Shown here in pieces: positions 26,072 to 33,542 of a stretch of DNA of 34,227 nt. The position numbers and the translations under genes are program-made. Numbering within the stretch: position 1 is the stretch's first letter; every line of letters starts with the position of its first letter. The notes under the pieces were generated by a model that saw only the letters and a program-made list of their open reading frames with translations, was not told the DNA's origin and did no database searches. This stretch comes from Pseudomonadota bacterium (lineage in GTDB: Bacteria; Chloroflexota; Ktedonobacteria; Ktedonobacterales; JADMIN01), in contig JAJPIU010000145.1 of the NCBI GenBank assembly GCA_021324535.1, forward strand, positions 1 through 34,227, given 5' to 3'.

Positions 26072-27205
26072 ATGGTGAGCGCATTGCCAGCAGCCAATTC
26101 TTCTGTGAGGAGCGAAACACGCCCCTCGCAGTCCATCTTACAGCCAACCGGCGCCCTCAGCGACGAGGCCAGATGGGCGGCCACCCTCGCGCGTGACGCA
26201 ACCTACGATGGCGCGTTTGTCTTCGCCGTCCGCTCGACCGGTGTCTATTGCCGCCCCACCTGCCCATCTCGGCGACCACGCCGAGCGCAGGTCAGCTTCT
26301 ATGCGACTTCTGCGCAGGCTGAGGCGGCAGGCTATCGCGCATGCAAACGCTGTCATCCTGCGACTACTGCGCCCACACCGCCCGCCGCCCTCGCGGACAT
26401 CCAGCGGCTCTGCGCCTATATTGACGAGCATCTCGATGAGACACTGACTTTGCGCGAACTGAGCGACCGGGCGCACATCAGCCCGTTCCACTTGCAGCGG
26501 GTTTTCAAGCAGATCGTTGGCGTCAGCCCACGGCAATACATAGAGGCGCTCCGGTTGGGGCGTCTGAAGGACGCGCTTCAGGCAGGCGACGATGTGATCA
26601 CCGCGCAGTACGCCGCAGGTTTCTCGTCGAGCAGCCGCGTGTATGAGCGAGCCGCCGATCATCTGGGCATGACCCCTGGCGCGTATCGGCGCGGCGCGCA
26701 GGCGCAGACCATCCGCTATACCCTGGCTGATAGTCCGCTGGGGCGGTTGCTTGTCGCGCGGACGGAGCGTGGCGTCTGCGCCATCCGCATGGGGGAGGAC
26801 GACGGCGAATTGCTCGATGGGTTGGCTCGCGAGTTTCCCGCCGCTACGTTACAGCGCGACGACCCCGGCATGGCGGAGATTGTCTCCGCCATCGCAAATT
26901 ACCTTGCCGGTCAGCAGCCTGCGCTCGATCTGCCCCTGGATGTACGCGCCACAGCCTTCCAGCGGCGCGTGTGGGAGGCGTTGCAGGCCATCCCCTACGG
27001 CGAGACGCGCTCGTACCGCCAGATCGCCGAGGCGATTGGTCAGCCGGGGGCCGTGCGCGCGGTGGGCCAGGCATGCGCGGCGAACCCCATCGCGCCGGTG
27101 ATTCCCTGCCACCGTGCGCTGCGCAGCGATGGTGGTCTGGGCGGCTATCGTTGGGGGCTGGCCCGCAAGCGCAAACTGCTGGAAAGCGAGAAGATGGCGG
27201 AGTAG
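26072..27205 (+). CDS. ada: bifunctional Ada: DNA repair methyltransferase and transcriptional activator
   Basis: The 377-residue protein repairs alkylated DNA in suicide reactions and activates the adaptive response. The N-terminal Ada domain has the four zinc cysteines C60, C64, C91 and C94 (GVYCRPTCPSRRP and ACKRCHP), one of which accepts methyl from phosphotriesters. An AraC-type DNA-binding domain follows at about 105-205 (LRELSDRAHISPFHLQRVFK, then GFSSSSRVYE). The C-terminal O6-methylguanine methyltransferase domain (about 215-370) has the active site PVIPCHR with acceptor near Cys346. The first ~30 residues are an extra low-complexity leader compared with E. coli Ada (354 residues). 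TAGGAG lies 8 nt before the ATG. It probably regulates itself. Confidence 0.97.
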   Translation: MVSALPAANSSVRSETRPSQSILQPTGALSDEARWAATLARDATYDGAFVFAVRSTGVYCRPTCPSRRPRRAQVSFYATSAQAEAAGYRACKRCHPATTAPTPPAALADIQRLCAYIDEHLDETLTLRELSDRAHISPFHLQRVFKQIVGVSPRQYIEALRLGRLKDALQAGDDVITAQYAAGFSSSSRVYERAADHLGMTPGAYRRGAQAQTIRYTLADSPLGRLLVARTERGVCAIRMGEDDGELLDGLAREFPAATLQRDDPGMAEIVSAIANYLAGQQPALDLPLDVRATAFQRRVWEALQAIPYGETRSYRQIAEAIGQPGAVRAVGQACAANPIAPVIPCHRALRSDGGLGGYRWGLARKRKLLESEKMAE

Positions 27206-27217
27206 CCCCACCCCTGG

Positions 27218-27245
27218 CCCCTCTCCCGCCATGGCGGGAGAGGGG
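27218..27245 (+). terminator. 13-bp REP-like hairpin between ada and the ATP-grasp gene
   Basis: CCCCTCTCCCGCC (27218-27230) and GGCGGGAGAGGGG (27233-27245) are exact complements with a 2-nt centre. It lies just after the ada stop, next to the convergent ATP-grasp gene, and AATATTATG follows. The sequence is of the common REP-like type with CCCCTCTCCC arms. Confidence 0.65.
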
Positions 27246-27254
27246 AATATTATG

Positions 27255-28490
27255 TTATCCTGCAAGCATGATCAGGGGGCGAATCTCGAAGCGTAGTTCG
27301 GCGTGGGCGGCGCGCAGGGCAGCCTCTGCGGTCGCGGGATCGTCGGCGCGCGCGAAGATGAAGCCAAGATAGCTGTTGCCCTCCGGCAGGGCGATCACCT
27401 GGGTGTGCGGCTTGATTGAGATGTCTACACCAGTGATATGTGGAACGGCGCAGGCGCGTTCAATTCCCTCCACCTTGCCCAGCACGCCGGTTCTGGGGAT
27501 GGGGATCATCATCACGCCCGCCGCTGGGCCGGAGCGGTCGAGCGTGGGCAATGGCAGGCTAAGCGCGTTGCGCAGGATGATCTCTTCCAGGCTCATCTGC
27601 GCGCCAAACTCCAGGATGGTGGAGCAGAGACCGCCAATCGAGCGCCCGGCGATCTCCACCATCCACGGGCCATGCTCGTTCACCCGCACCTCGGCGTGCG
27701 TTGGGCCGTCGCGTAGGCCAATTGACTTTGCCGCCGCCGCCACACACCCCGAGACCGCCGCCTGTTGTTCGTCGCTCAGACGCGAGGGCGTCACGTAGAT
27801 CGTCTCCTCGAAGAAGGGGCCGTCAAGCGGATCGGGCTTATCAAAAATCGCCAGCGTATGCAGCTCGCCGTCCGTCAGCAATCCTTCGAGCGCCACCTCA
27901 ACCCCAGGAATGAAGTCTTCCACGAGGATGTCTGTGCTGGCAAGCGGAAAGCCGTCGCCCAGCAGGATGCGCTTCAGCCGCTCGAACGCTGCCACAAACT
28001 CTGTGGGAACATTGGCGCGAATAACCCCACGGCTGCCGGAAAGACGCAGCGGCTTCACCACGCAGGGATACTCCACCTGCCGCGCGATCTCAGCCGGATC
28101 ACTCGCCAGCGGAAAACGCCGAAACACGGGGCATGGCACGCCTGCGGCAGACATCAACGCCCGCATGATGCCCTTATCGCGCGCCGCCTCAGCCGCCTCC
28201 GGTGGATTGTGTGGCAGGCCAAGAGCGGCGGCGGCTCGCGCAGCCAGCAGCGTCGCCCCATCGTCCACCGGAACAATGGCGTCAAACGGGCGCTTGGCTG
28301 CATACTCAATGATGGCCTGCGTCGCGGCCTGGGTGTTGGCAAAATCGAGCGCGAGGGGTACATTCCATTCCGCCGCGATTGCTGGAGGCAGGTCTACTCC
28401 CCGAACCACCTCGACATCCAGCCGCCGCGCCGCCTCAACAAAAGCCTGGGCGCGATATGTGTTGGGCGTCATCAAAAGTAACAACCGCAT
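27255..28490 (-). CDS. ATP-grasp domain ligase
   Basis: The 411-residue protein has the biotin-carboxylase/PurK-like ATP-grasp layout. An N-terminal pre-grasp domain starts MRLLLLMTPNTYRAQAF. DKGIMRALMSAAGVPCP and EYPCVVKPLRLSGSRGV (ATP-binding Lys and Gly loop) follow, then VEDFIPGVEVALEGLL. The metal-site segment ends in EVRVNEHGPWMVEIAGRSIGG, whose Glu, Asn and Arg are typical. Such enzymes join a carboxylate to an amine or thiol via an acylphosphate; the closest type appears to be the L-amino-acid ligase group, but the substrate cannot be told. ATG 28490 is chosen because GGGGAG lies 9 nt upstream. It begins 31 bp after the macrodomain gene's stop, so it may be cotranscribed with it. Confidence 0.88.
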   Translation of the reverse strand: MRLLLLMTPNTYRAQAFVEAARRLDVEVVRGVDLPPAIAAEWNVPLALDFANTQAATQAIIEYAAKRPFDAIVPVDDGATLLAARAAAALGLPHNPPEAAEAARDKGIMRALMSAAGVPCPVFRRFPLASDPAEIARQVEYPCVVKPLRLSGSRGVIRANVPTEFVAAFERLKRILLGDGFPLASTDILVEDFIPGVEVALEGLLTDGELHTLAIFDKPDPLDGPFFEETIYVTPSRLSDEQQAAVSGCVAAAAKSIGLRDGPTHAEVRVNEHGPWMVEIAGRSIGGLCSTILEFGAQMSLEEIILRNALSLPLPTLDRSGPAAGVMMIPIPRTGVLGKVEGIERACAVPHITGVDISIKPHTQVIALPEGNSYLGFIFARADDPATAEAALRAAHAELRFEIRPLIMLAG

Positions 28491-28521
28491 AGCGTTTATC
28501 TCCCCAAAGCACGTATAAAGA

Positions 28522-29649
28522 TCAGGCGTTTGCATATAACTCATCCTGAATTGGTAGATACTCCGAAACTTCGACGTCTATCCATCCCAAGAGGTTGAGA
28601 TTACGAATTGCTTGGGCTATCTCCTTCTCCTTCAGCAGAGGGCGTCTCTTGATCTTCCAGGCTTTTACCTCGTCAAGTACCTGTTCTTCGGAAATAGCTC
28701 CGTTGCTCCTCTCCATCAATTCGCGCGCCACAAAATGAACCGTTGCAGCTATCTCTGCATGGGTAGTATCCATCCGTAAGAAGAGATCCGCAATTCGGTC
28801 AAGTGTTGCTTCCCAAACACTAAGGTCACTTTTGTACGCTTTTGCTGCGTCAGCATAAGTCATCCCAACCCTTGTGACGAGAAAACTGCCAGAACGCTCT
28901 TCGATTAGCAGCCCGTTATTCACCAGCTTTGTCATCAGCTTCTTGAGATCAGCCGCGAACGGGCCATAACTACCTCGCTTGTATGTGAGATTTGTTGGGA
29001 TGCCGCTCTCTGTTGCAAAGTAAGCAATCTTTTGGAATGCTATCCTTCCAACCTGCCAGTGATAGGGTTGCTGCTCGATCCTGGCAAGAATATCCACTAG
29101 CGCAACCCATGCGGCAGGAATTCGCAAGTCTTCGCCAGTGGAGGTTTTTTCGCCTGATGAGTATGAGCCACCTGAAAGAAAGACCTCATCCAACTCGGCC
29201 TGTGGTGTACCGGGAGGCGCATATAGCTCAACGGGAATATCGAACTTACTCAGCGCCCGGTAAAGGTTAGGCCCCACCACACGCCACTCAAGTTGGCCAA
29301 ATCCGCAGCCAAGAGGAGGTACTGCAAGTGAGGTTATACCCCACTCTCTATAATGCTGTTCAAGATACTCTAATCCGTTTATGATATCGATGAGTCGCGA
29401 GACGGATCGCCAGTGATCTTTTGTAGGGAAATTCACAATCCAGGGAGGTATGAGGGTCTTAAATAGATAGGGTTCCCCTAAGCGTACCAAACCAGCAACG
29501 CATCGCTGCTCGTAATCTTTGTACATTTCAGGAAAACGTCGCTTAAACTCCAGCGCCACACCTTTCCCCATGACTCCTACGCAGTTAACGGTGTTGACGA
29601 GCGTTTGCGCGTTAGATTCGAACAGATCGCCTGTTACCACGCTGACCAT
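28522..29649 (-). CDS. DarG-like protein: macrodomain plus C-terminal helical domain
   Basis: The 375-residue protein starts with a DarG-type macrodomain (about 1-150). VTGDLFESNAQTLVNTVN and GVMGKGVALEFK bind ADP-ribose. NFPTKDHW holds Lys77, matching the lysine needed by DarG to remove ADP-ribose from DNA, and PPLGCGFGQLEW closes the site. Residues ~195-290 (FQKIAYFATESG..KRGSYGPFAADLKKLM) resemble the Panacea/DUF4065-like half seen in full-length DarG antitoxins. No DarT toxin (DUF4433) is adjacent. Instead kptA lies 46 bp upstream on the same strand. The gene is visibly AT-richer than its neighbours (some 60-bp lines near 40-45% GC against ~65%), suggesting transfer. ATG 29649 has GGGAG 7 nt upstream; a GTG at 29655 is possible. 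Confidence 0.88.
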   Translation of the reverse strand: MVSVVTGDLFESNAQTLVNTVNCVGVMGKGVALEFKRRFPEMYKDYEQRCVAGLVRLGEPYLFKTLIPPWIVNFPTKDHWRSVSRLIDIINGLEYLEQHYREWGITSLAVPPLGCGFGQLEWRVVGPNLYRALSKFDIPVELYAPPGTPQAELDEVFLSGGSYSSGEKTSTGEDLRIPAAWVALVDILARIEQQPYHWQVGRIAFQKIAYFATESGIPTNLTYKRGSYGPFAADLKKLMTKLVNNGLLIEERSGSFLVTRVGMTYADAAKAYKSDLSVWEATLDRIADLFLRMDTTHAEIAATVHFVARELMERSNGAISEEQVLDEVKAWKIKRRPLLKEKEIAQAIRNLNLLGWIDVEVSEYLPIQDELYANA

Positions 29650-29695
29650 CGTCACACTCCCATGTGTTCAAGAATATACCACGACAGTCGCCGAC

Positions 29696-30259
29696 TCAAG
29701 CGCCATTCGGTTTCTCTATGATAGTGAGATACTGTGGGGGAACGTGATCGGTTAGCCAGACGCCGTTCGCGGAACGATAGAAGAGCATGCCTGCATTCGC
29801 CATCGTCGCCGTGTCCACCTGGAAGATCACCGGACGCCCATGCCGCTTACCTACCATGCGCGCTGTGGGAATATCAGGCGAGAGGTGAACATGGTGGCGT
29901 TTCATCTTCAGCAAGCCCTGGCGCAGGATCGCCGTAACCGCATGTTCGCCTGTGCCGTGGTAGAGCGTATCAGGCGGCGCGAGGGGCGCCAGTTGCAAGT
30001 CAACTTCCACACTGTGCCCCTGGTTGGCGCGGATGCGCTCACCCGTCTCATCGTAGCTGAACCGCTGCTTGCTGTTGCGCTCCACCACCTCATCGAGTTC
30101 GGCGCGCTTCAGGGGCATACCATGCGCTGCACAGGCAGCCAGCAGCGCGCCAACATCTACCCACCCGCCAGGAGCCAGCGTCAGGCTGAGGCGTTGCGGC
30201 TGGTGGCGCAGGTGCTTGCTCAGAAACTTGCTGATACGAACGAGCTGCGTCTCTTCCAT
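29696..30259 (-). CDS. kptA: RNA 2'-phosphotransferase (Tpt1/KptA family)
   Basis: The 187-residue enzyme transfers the 2'-phosphate at an RNA splice junction to NAD+, giving ADP-ribose 1''-2'' cyclic phosphate and nicotinamide. The length fits the family (~180). Conserved residues are in place: SKHLRHQP (Arg18, His19), PGGWVDV, RIRANQGHS (Arg77), YHGTG (His101) and the RHHVHLS segment (Arg121, His122, His125). The C-terminal half is an ADP-ribosyltransferase fold (FYRSANGVWLTDHVP). Bacteria mostly lack tRNA splicing that needs Tpt1, so the natural substrate is unclear; some Tpt1 enzymes also ADP-ribosylate RNA or DNA 5'-phosphates. It precedes the DarG-like gene by 46 bp on the same strand. 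The SD is weak (AGAGAGAGA). Confidence 0.95.
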   Translation of the reverse strand: MEETQLVRISKFLSKHLRHQPQRLSLTLAPGGWVDVGALLAACAAHGMPLKRAELDEVVERNSKQRFSYDETGERIRANQGHSVEVDLQLAPLAPPDTLYHGTGEHAVTAILRQGLLKMKRHHVHLSPDIPTARMVGKRHGRPVIFQVDTATMANAGMLFYRSANGVWLTDHVPPQYLTIIEKPNGA

Positions 30260-30281
30260 TGTGTTCTCTGTCTCTCTCTGT

Positions 30282-30295
30282 GCATATTCGTATGC
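30282..30295. promoter_or_regulatory. short palindrome upstream of kptA
   Basis: GCATA (30282-30286) and TATGC (30291-30295) are complementary across TTCG, 23-36 bp upstream of the kptA start. It could be an operator or a small tetraloop hairpin in the leader. The short length makes chance likely. Confidence 0.25.
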
Positions 30296-30458
30296 TCATA
30301 GTCGCCTTATACATGATACATGGCGCTAGCACGTCATACCATCCAAAGGGCGTGTGACGCAAGTCTAGTGCAAGTCTGGCTCCCAAGCGTTATACTGTAG
30401 GGACAAGTGTCTGAGTGTCCTGGGACAGCAGCAATGGGGCATAGTTGAAGACAAGGGG

Positions 30459-32270
30459 ATGCGCGTGGCGAACTCGGAATCACCAGATGGGGCGAATACA
30501 AGCAACGAGCAGCATGACGGCGCCGCCCAAAGCGCCCGCTCTACAGGCGCGCCAGCGCAGCGTGACGAAGACGACGCCGCCTCGCTGGCCCAGGCGTTCG
30601 CCGCGCTGGCTGATGAGCCGACGCTCCCTGACGTTGGCGCGGGGCAAGGTACTGGGCAAGGCGCAACACAAACGGCTCAGACAACACAAGCGCCCGAACC
30701 GCTCTGGCCAACCGAGTCCACTACGTCCACAGAGGCGCCAGAGAATTACCCTGTTCTCGAGGCCACATCGCGCCAGCAAGAGGCGCGCGCCGTAGCGCCC
30801 TGGCTCTTCCCATCATCCACGCCCGCTTATCCCGATCCCCTCGACGCCACCACGCAACCGGCGGAGTTCGCCCCTACAGAAAAAGCGCCCACTGTCGCCG
30901 CTCCTGCCGCGCCTCCTGCGCACACACCCGACATCTCCGAACAGTCTACCGCACGCCTGCCTCAGCGCCCACTTGAGCAGGGTTCACATACACCACCGGC
31001 AAGCGCCCAACCGCGAGCGACAACCGGCAAGCCAGCGCAGATCGTTCCACCGTCTACCTACAGATCAACCACGCCAGCCGAGCAGCCAACGGCGTCTACA
31101 GCGCCAGATGAGATCAGCAGCGCAGCGGAAAGCGAATGGCCCGATCTTTCAACGCCATTACTCGCCATGCCGCCCCTGCCTGCGCCTGAGCTGGCTACCC
31201 CTCCGCCCGCGCAGCCACGCACAACCGAGGCGCCTGTGCGCGAGCAGCGGCAAACTTCTCGCTACGTCCCGCCTGACATGCAGGCCCAGGCGCAGCCCTA
31301 TGCGCCCCCACGACCAAGTCCGCGCCCAACGGCGCCACCCCAGCAGCCGCCAATACGGCGCGCGCCCCAACAGACACGCTCGGTCGCGCCGCCGGAGTGG
31401 TCAGCTCATGCTGCGCCAATCGCTCCAGCCGAGCCGGTTGCGCCACCTGTGCGCCCTGCTCCTATTCCAACACTGTCGGCCAAACAGCGGGGCGGCTTCA
31501 GTTTTGGGGGTCTGATGATCCTGCTCGTTGTGCTGGCGTTCTTGGGTGTAGCGGGGTACGGCGTCTATACCACCACCCAAGCCGAGCGTCCTTATGAAAC
31601 GGCGCAAGTGTTTTGCGCCGACCTCCGCTCTCAGAGCTACTCTTCGGCGTATATGCTGCTCTCTTCGCGCTATCAGGCGACGCTCAGCCAGCGGCTCTTC
31701 GTGCTGTCAAATCAACTGCACGATCAACTGAACGGGGTGATCAACTCGTGCAGCGTCACGAGTCCTTCCAGCGTGGGCTTCACCTATCGCGCGCCTACCA
31801 GCGTAAGTGTCGCCACAGTGATTGTGCGCAACCAGACACTCCGAGGCGCGCTGACCCTGATTCAACAGGGAGGCTCCTGGCGGGTGGATCAGATCGCTTC
31901 CACTCTGGAAGGGACTGATGTTGGCCCACTACTGACGCAGGCAAGGTTTTGTGACGCCGTGATGGTAGGAAACTATGCGCTGGCCTATGCGCAGCTTGCC
32001 ACTGGCGCACAGGCGCCCGGCAGCGAACAAGACTTCGCGCTGGCCTATGCCCATGCCTTCAGCGGAGAGAACGGCGGCCTCAAACTGACGCAATGCCAGC
32101 CTGACCTGACTACCTATAAAGTGGGCGCCACATACGGAAAGGTCAACGTCACGTTCGTGACACAGGGCGCCAACCAGCAAATCACCTTCCCAACGGTCTT
32201 TACATTTGCGCTACAAAATGGCGTCTGGAAGATCGCCAGCCTGACGACAAGCGTCACCCCAACAGCATGA
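30459..32270 (+). CDS. membrane-anchored protein with disordered Pro/Ala-rich N-terminus and two NTF2-like extracytoplasmic repeats
   Basis: The 603-residue protein has ~345 residues of cytoplasmic low-complexity sequence rich in Ala, Pro, Thr and Gln. One membrane segment follows (about 350-372, GLMILLVVLAFLGVAGYGVY). About 230 outer residues contain two similar units beginning AQVFCADLRSQSYSSAYMLLSSRYQ and ARFCDAVMVGNYALAYAQLATG. These read like NTF2/DUF4878-type lumazine-like lipoprotein folds, each ending in a WRVDQI or WKIASL strand. Function is unknown; ligand or envelope sensing is plausible. ATG 30459 abuts the AAGGGG site, so GTG 30465 (6 nt spacing) may be the true start. TATACT near 30391 is a possible -10 box. 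It is convergent with the carboxypeptidase gene, 9 bp apart. Confidence 0.78.
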   Translation: MRVANSESPDGANTSNEQHDGAAQSARSTGAPAQRDEDDAASLAQAFAALADEPTLPDVGAGQGTGQGATQTAQTTQAPEPLWPTESTTSTEAPENYPVLEATSRQQEARAVAPWLFPSSTPAYPDPLDATTQPAEFAPTEKAPTVAAPAAPPAHTPDISEQSTARLPQRPLEQGSHTPPASAQPRATTGKPAQIVPPSTYRSTTPAEQPTASTAPDEISSAAESEWPDLSTPLLAMPPLPAPELATPPPAQPRTTEAPVREQRQTSRYVPPDMQAQAQPYAPPRPSPRPTAPPQQPPIRRAPQQTRSVAPPEWSAHAAPIAPAEPVAPPVRPAPIPTLSAKQRGGFSFGGLMILLVVLAFLGVAGYGVYTTTQAERPYETAQVFCADLRSQSYSSAYMLLSSRYQATLSQRLFVLSNQLHDQLNGVINSCSVTSPSSVGFTYRAPTSVSVATVIVRNQTLRGALTLIQQGGSWRVDQIASTLEGTDVGPLLTQARFCDAVMVGNYALAYAQLATGAQAPGSEQDFALAYAHAFSGENGGLKLTQCQPDLTTYKVGATYGKVNVTFVTQGANQQITFPTVFTFALQNGVWKIASLTTSVTPTA

Positions 32271-32279
32271 CAGCAACAG

Positions 32280-33392
32280 CTAGCTGACGCCGAAGCCCCA
32301 GTTGAGCAACGCGATAGCGTCGGTGAAGCGGCCAGTATCGCCGGTGGCGTCCGGCTCGCCCAGCAACACGCCGATCAGGCGTCTGCCATTGCGCGTAGCG
32401 GAAAACACCAGGCAGTAAAGCGCATTGCCGGTATAACCCGTCTTCACGCCCGTCGTGCCGGGGTAAGGGGTTATTGGATTTGTTGCGCCAGGAGTGGGTG
32501 TCGCCGTCAGAAGCTCATTAGTTGTTTGCCAGGTATAGGTCGTGTGATCGGCGGTCGCCGGAACGGTGTACTTCGCCGTGCCGACCACCTGGGCAAAGGC
32601 AGGAATGTTCATGGCGAAGGCGGCAAGGCGACCAAGATCGATTGCGGTGGTGTAGTGCCCATTTTGATCCAGCCCCGTAGGGTTTTCATAGTGCGTATGC
32701 CAGAGGCCGAGCAGCGCCGCCTCGGCGTTCATCTCGCTCACAAAGCGCGCCTGCGTTCCTGCAACCCCTTCGGCGATTGCCACGGCGGCGTCGTCACCAG
32801 AGGGCAACAGCAGCGCGTAGAGCAGATCACAAAGCGTGAGCTTGTCACCCAATTTCAAACCAGCCACGCTATCTTGCCCGTTCTGCATGGCGATACTATC
32901 CGGGCCGATGGTGATCATCTGGCTGAGTGAGCCAAACTCCAGTGCCGTCACCGCCGTCATGATCTTGGTGGTGCTGGCCATCGCGCGCTCCTGGTTGGCG
33001 TTGAACGCATACAACACTCGCCCGGTATCAGGATCGAACAGATAGGCGGCTGCCGCGCTGATGGCAGGCGGCGCGCTTGCCTGAGTGGTGGTTCGCGCTG
33101 CCACTGCGGCCTGTATGGGAGGCGCATCTACAGGCACGCGACTCACCGAAAGCAGGTTCTGTGAGCCGGTTGGGCAGTTGATTGCATCGAGCGCGGCAAA
33201 CGAGCGCGCAGCTGGCAGATCGGAGCGTTGAGTCGCCTGATGCGCAAAGGGACGATGAAGGGAAAGAGGGCGCATCGTCGGGGCGCCGTTGTCAGCGATC
33301 AGCAGTATCACCACCAATGCCAGCGCGATCACAGCGCCTGCGCTCACCATCACTGGCCTGGCGCCCACCCTGGGCCATCTCCACCTTCGCAT
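32280..33392 (-). CDS. D-alanyl-D-alanine carboxypeptidase (peptidase S11, DacF-like)
   Basis: This penicillin-binding protein trims the terminal D-Ala of peptidoglycan pentapeptides outside the membrane. The 370-residue product has a membrane anchor or signal segment at about 15-34 and a variable linker to residue ~110. The catalytic domain has the SxxK motif STTK (140-143, nucleophile Ser140), the second motif SGD (198-200) and KTG (317-319). The second motif is usually SGN or SAN, so Asp at 200 is a conservative oddity. Overall layout AYLFDPDTGRVLYAFNANQERAMAS is typical. A promoter candidate lies at 33440-33468. The 3' end meets the plus-strand gene with only 9 bp between and no terminator. 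Confidence 0.94.
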   Translation of the reverse strand: MRRWRWPRVGARPVMVSAGAVIALALVVILLIADNGAPTMRPLSLHRPFAHQATQRSDLPAARSFAALDAINCPTGSQNLLSVSRVPVDAPPIQAAVAARTTTQASAPPAISAAAAYLFDPDTGRVLYAFNANQERAMASTTKIMTAVTALEFGSLSQMITIGPDSIAMQNGQDSVAGLKLGDKLTLCDLLYALLLPSGDDAAVAIAEGVAGTQARFVSEMNAEAALLGLWHTHYENPTGLDQNGHYTTAIDLGRLAAFAMNIPAFAQVVGTAKYTVPATADHTTYTWQTTNELLTATPTPGATNPITPYPGTTGVKTGYTGNALYCLVFSATRNGRRLIGVLLGEPDATGDTGRFTDAIALLNWGFGVS

Positions 33393-33439
33393 ATCTCACC
33401 TTTGACGTGCAGTATGATCGCTCTCGTTGTCTCCTAGCC

Positions 33440-33468
33440 AGCGTAGCGCATATGGCGGCGACTGTCAA
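33440..33468 (-). promoter_or_regulatory. sigma70-like promoter for the carboxypeptidase gene
   Basis: On the minus strand TTGACA (33468-33463) and TACGCT (33445-33440) are separated by 17 bp. The transcript would start near 33433, ~40 nt before the start codon. The -35 box is perfect. Confidence 0.6.
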
Positions 33469-33492
33469 TGGTTTTATCACCCAGGGATATGC

Positions 33493-33524
33493 AAAAAAGA
33501 CCCCTCTCCTGCTGAGAGGGGTCT
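33493..33524 (-). terminator. intrinsic terminator of ileS
   Basis: An 11-bp perfect stem (33498-33508 with 33514-33524) has a 5-nt loop. The A6 run at 33493-33498 gives a U6 tail on the minus strand. It starts 19 bp after the ileS stop codon. Confidence 0.92.
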
Positions 33525-33542
33525 GGACTATAGGCTATCTAC

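Noticed and set aside
28522-30259. Calling the locus a DarTG toxin-antitoxin system
   Set aside because: There is no DUF4433/DarT gene; the partner is clearly a Tpt1/KptA protein, so the standard name would mislead.
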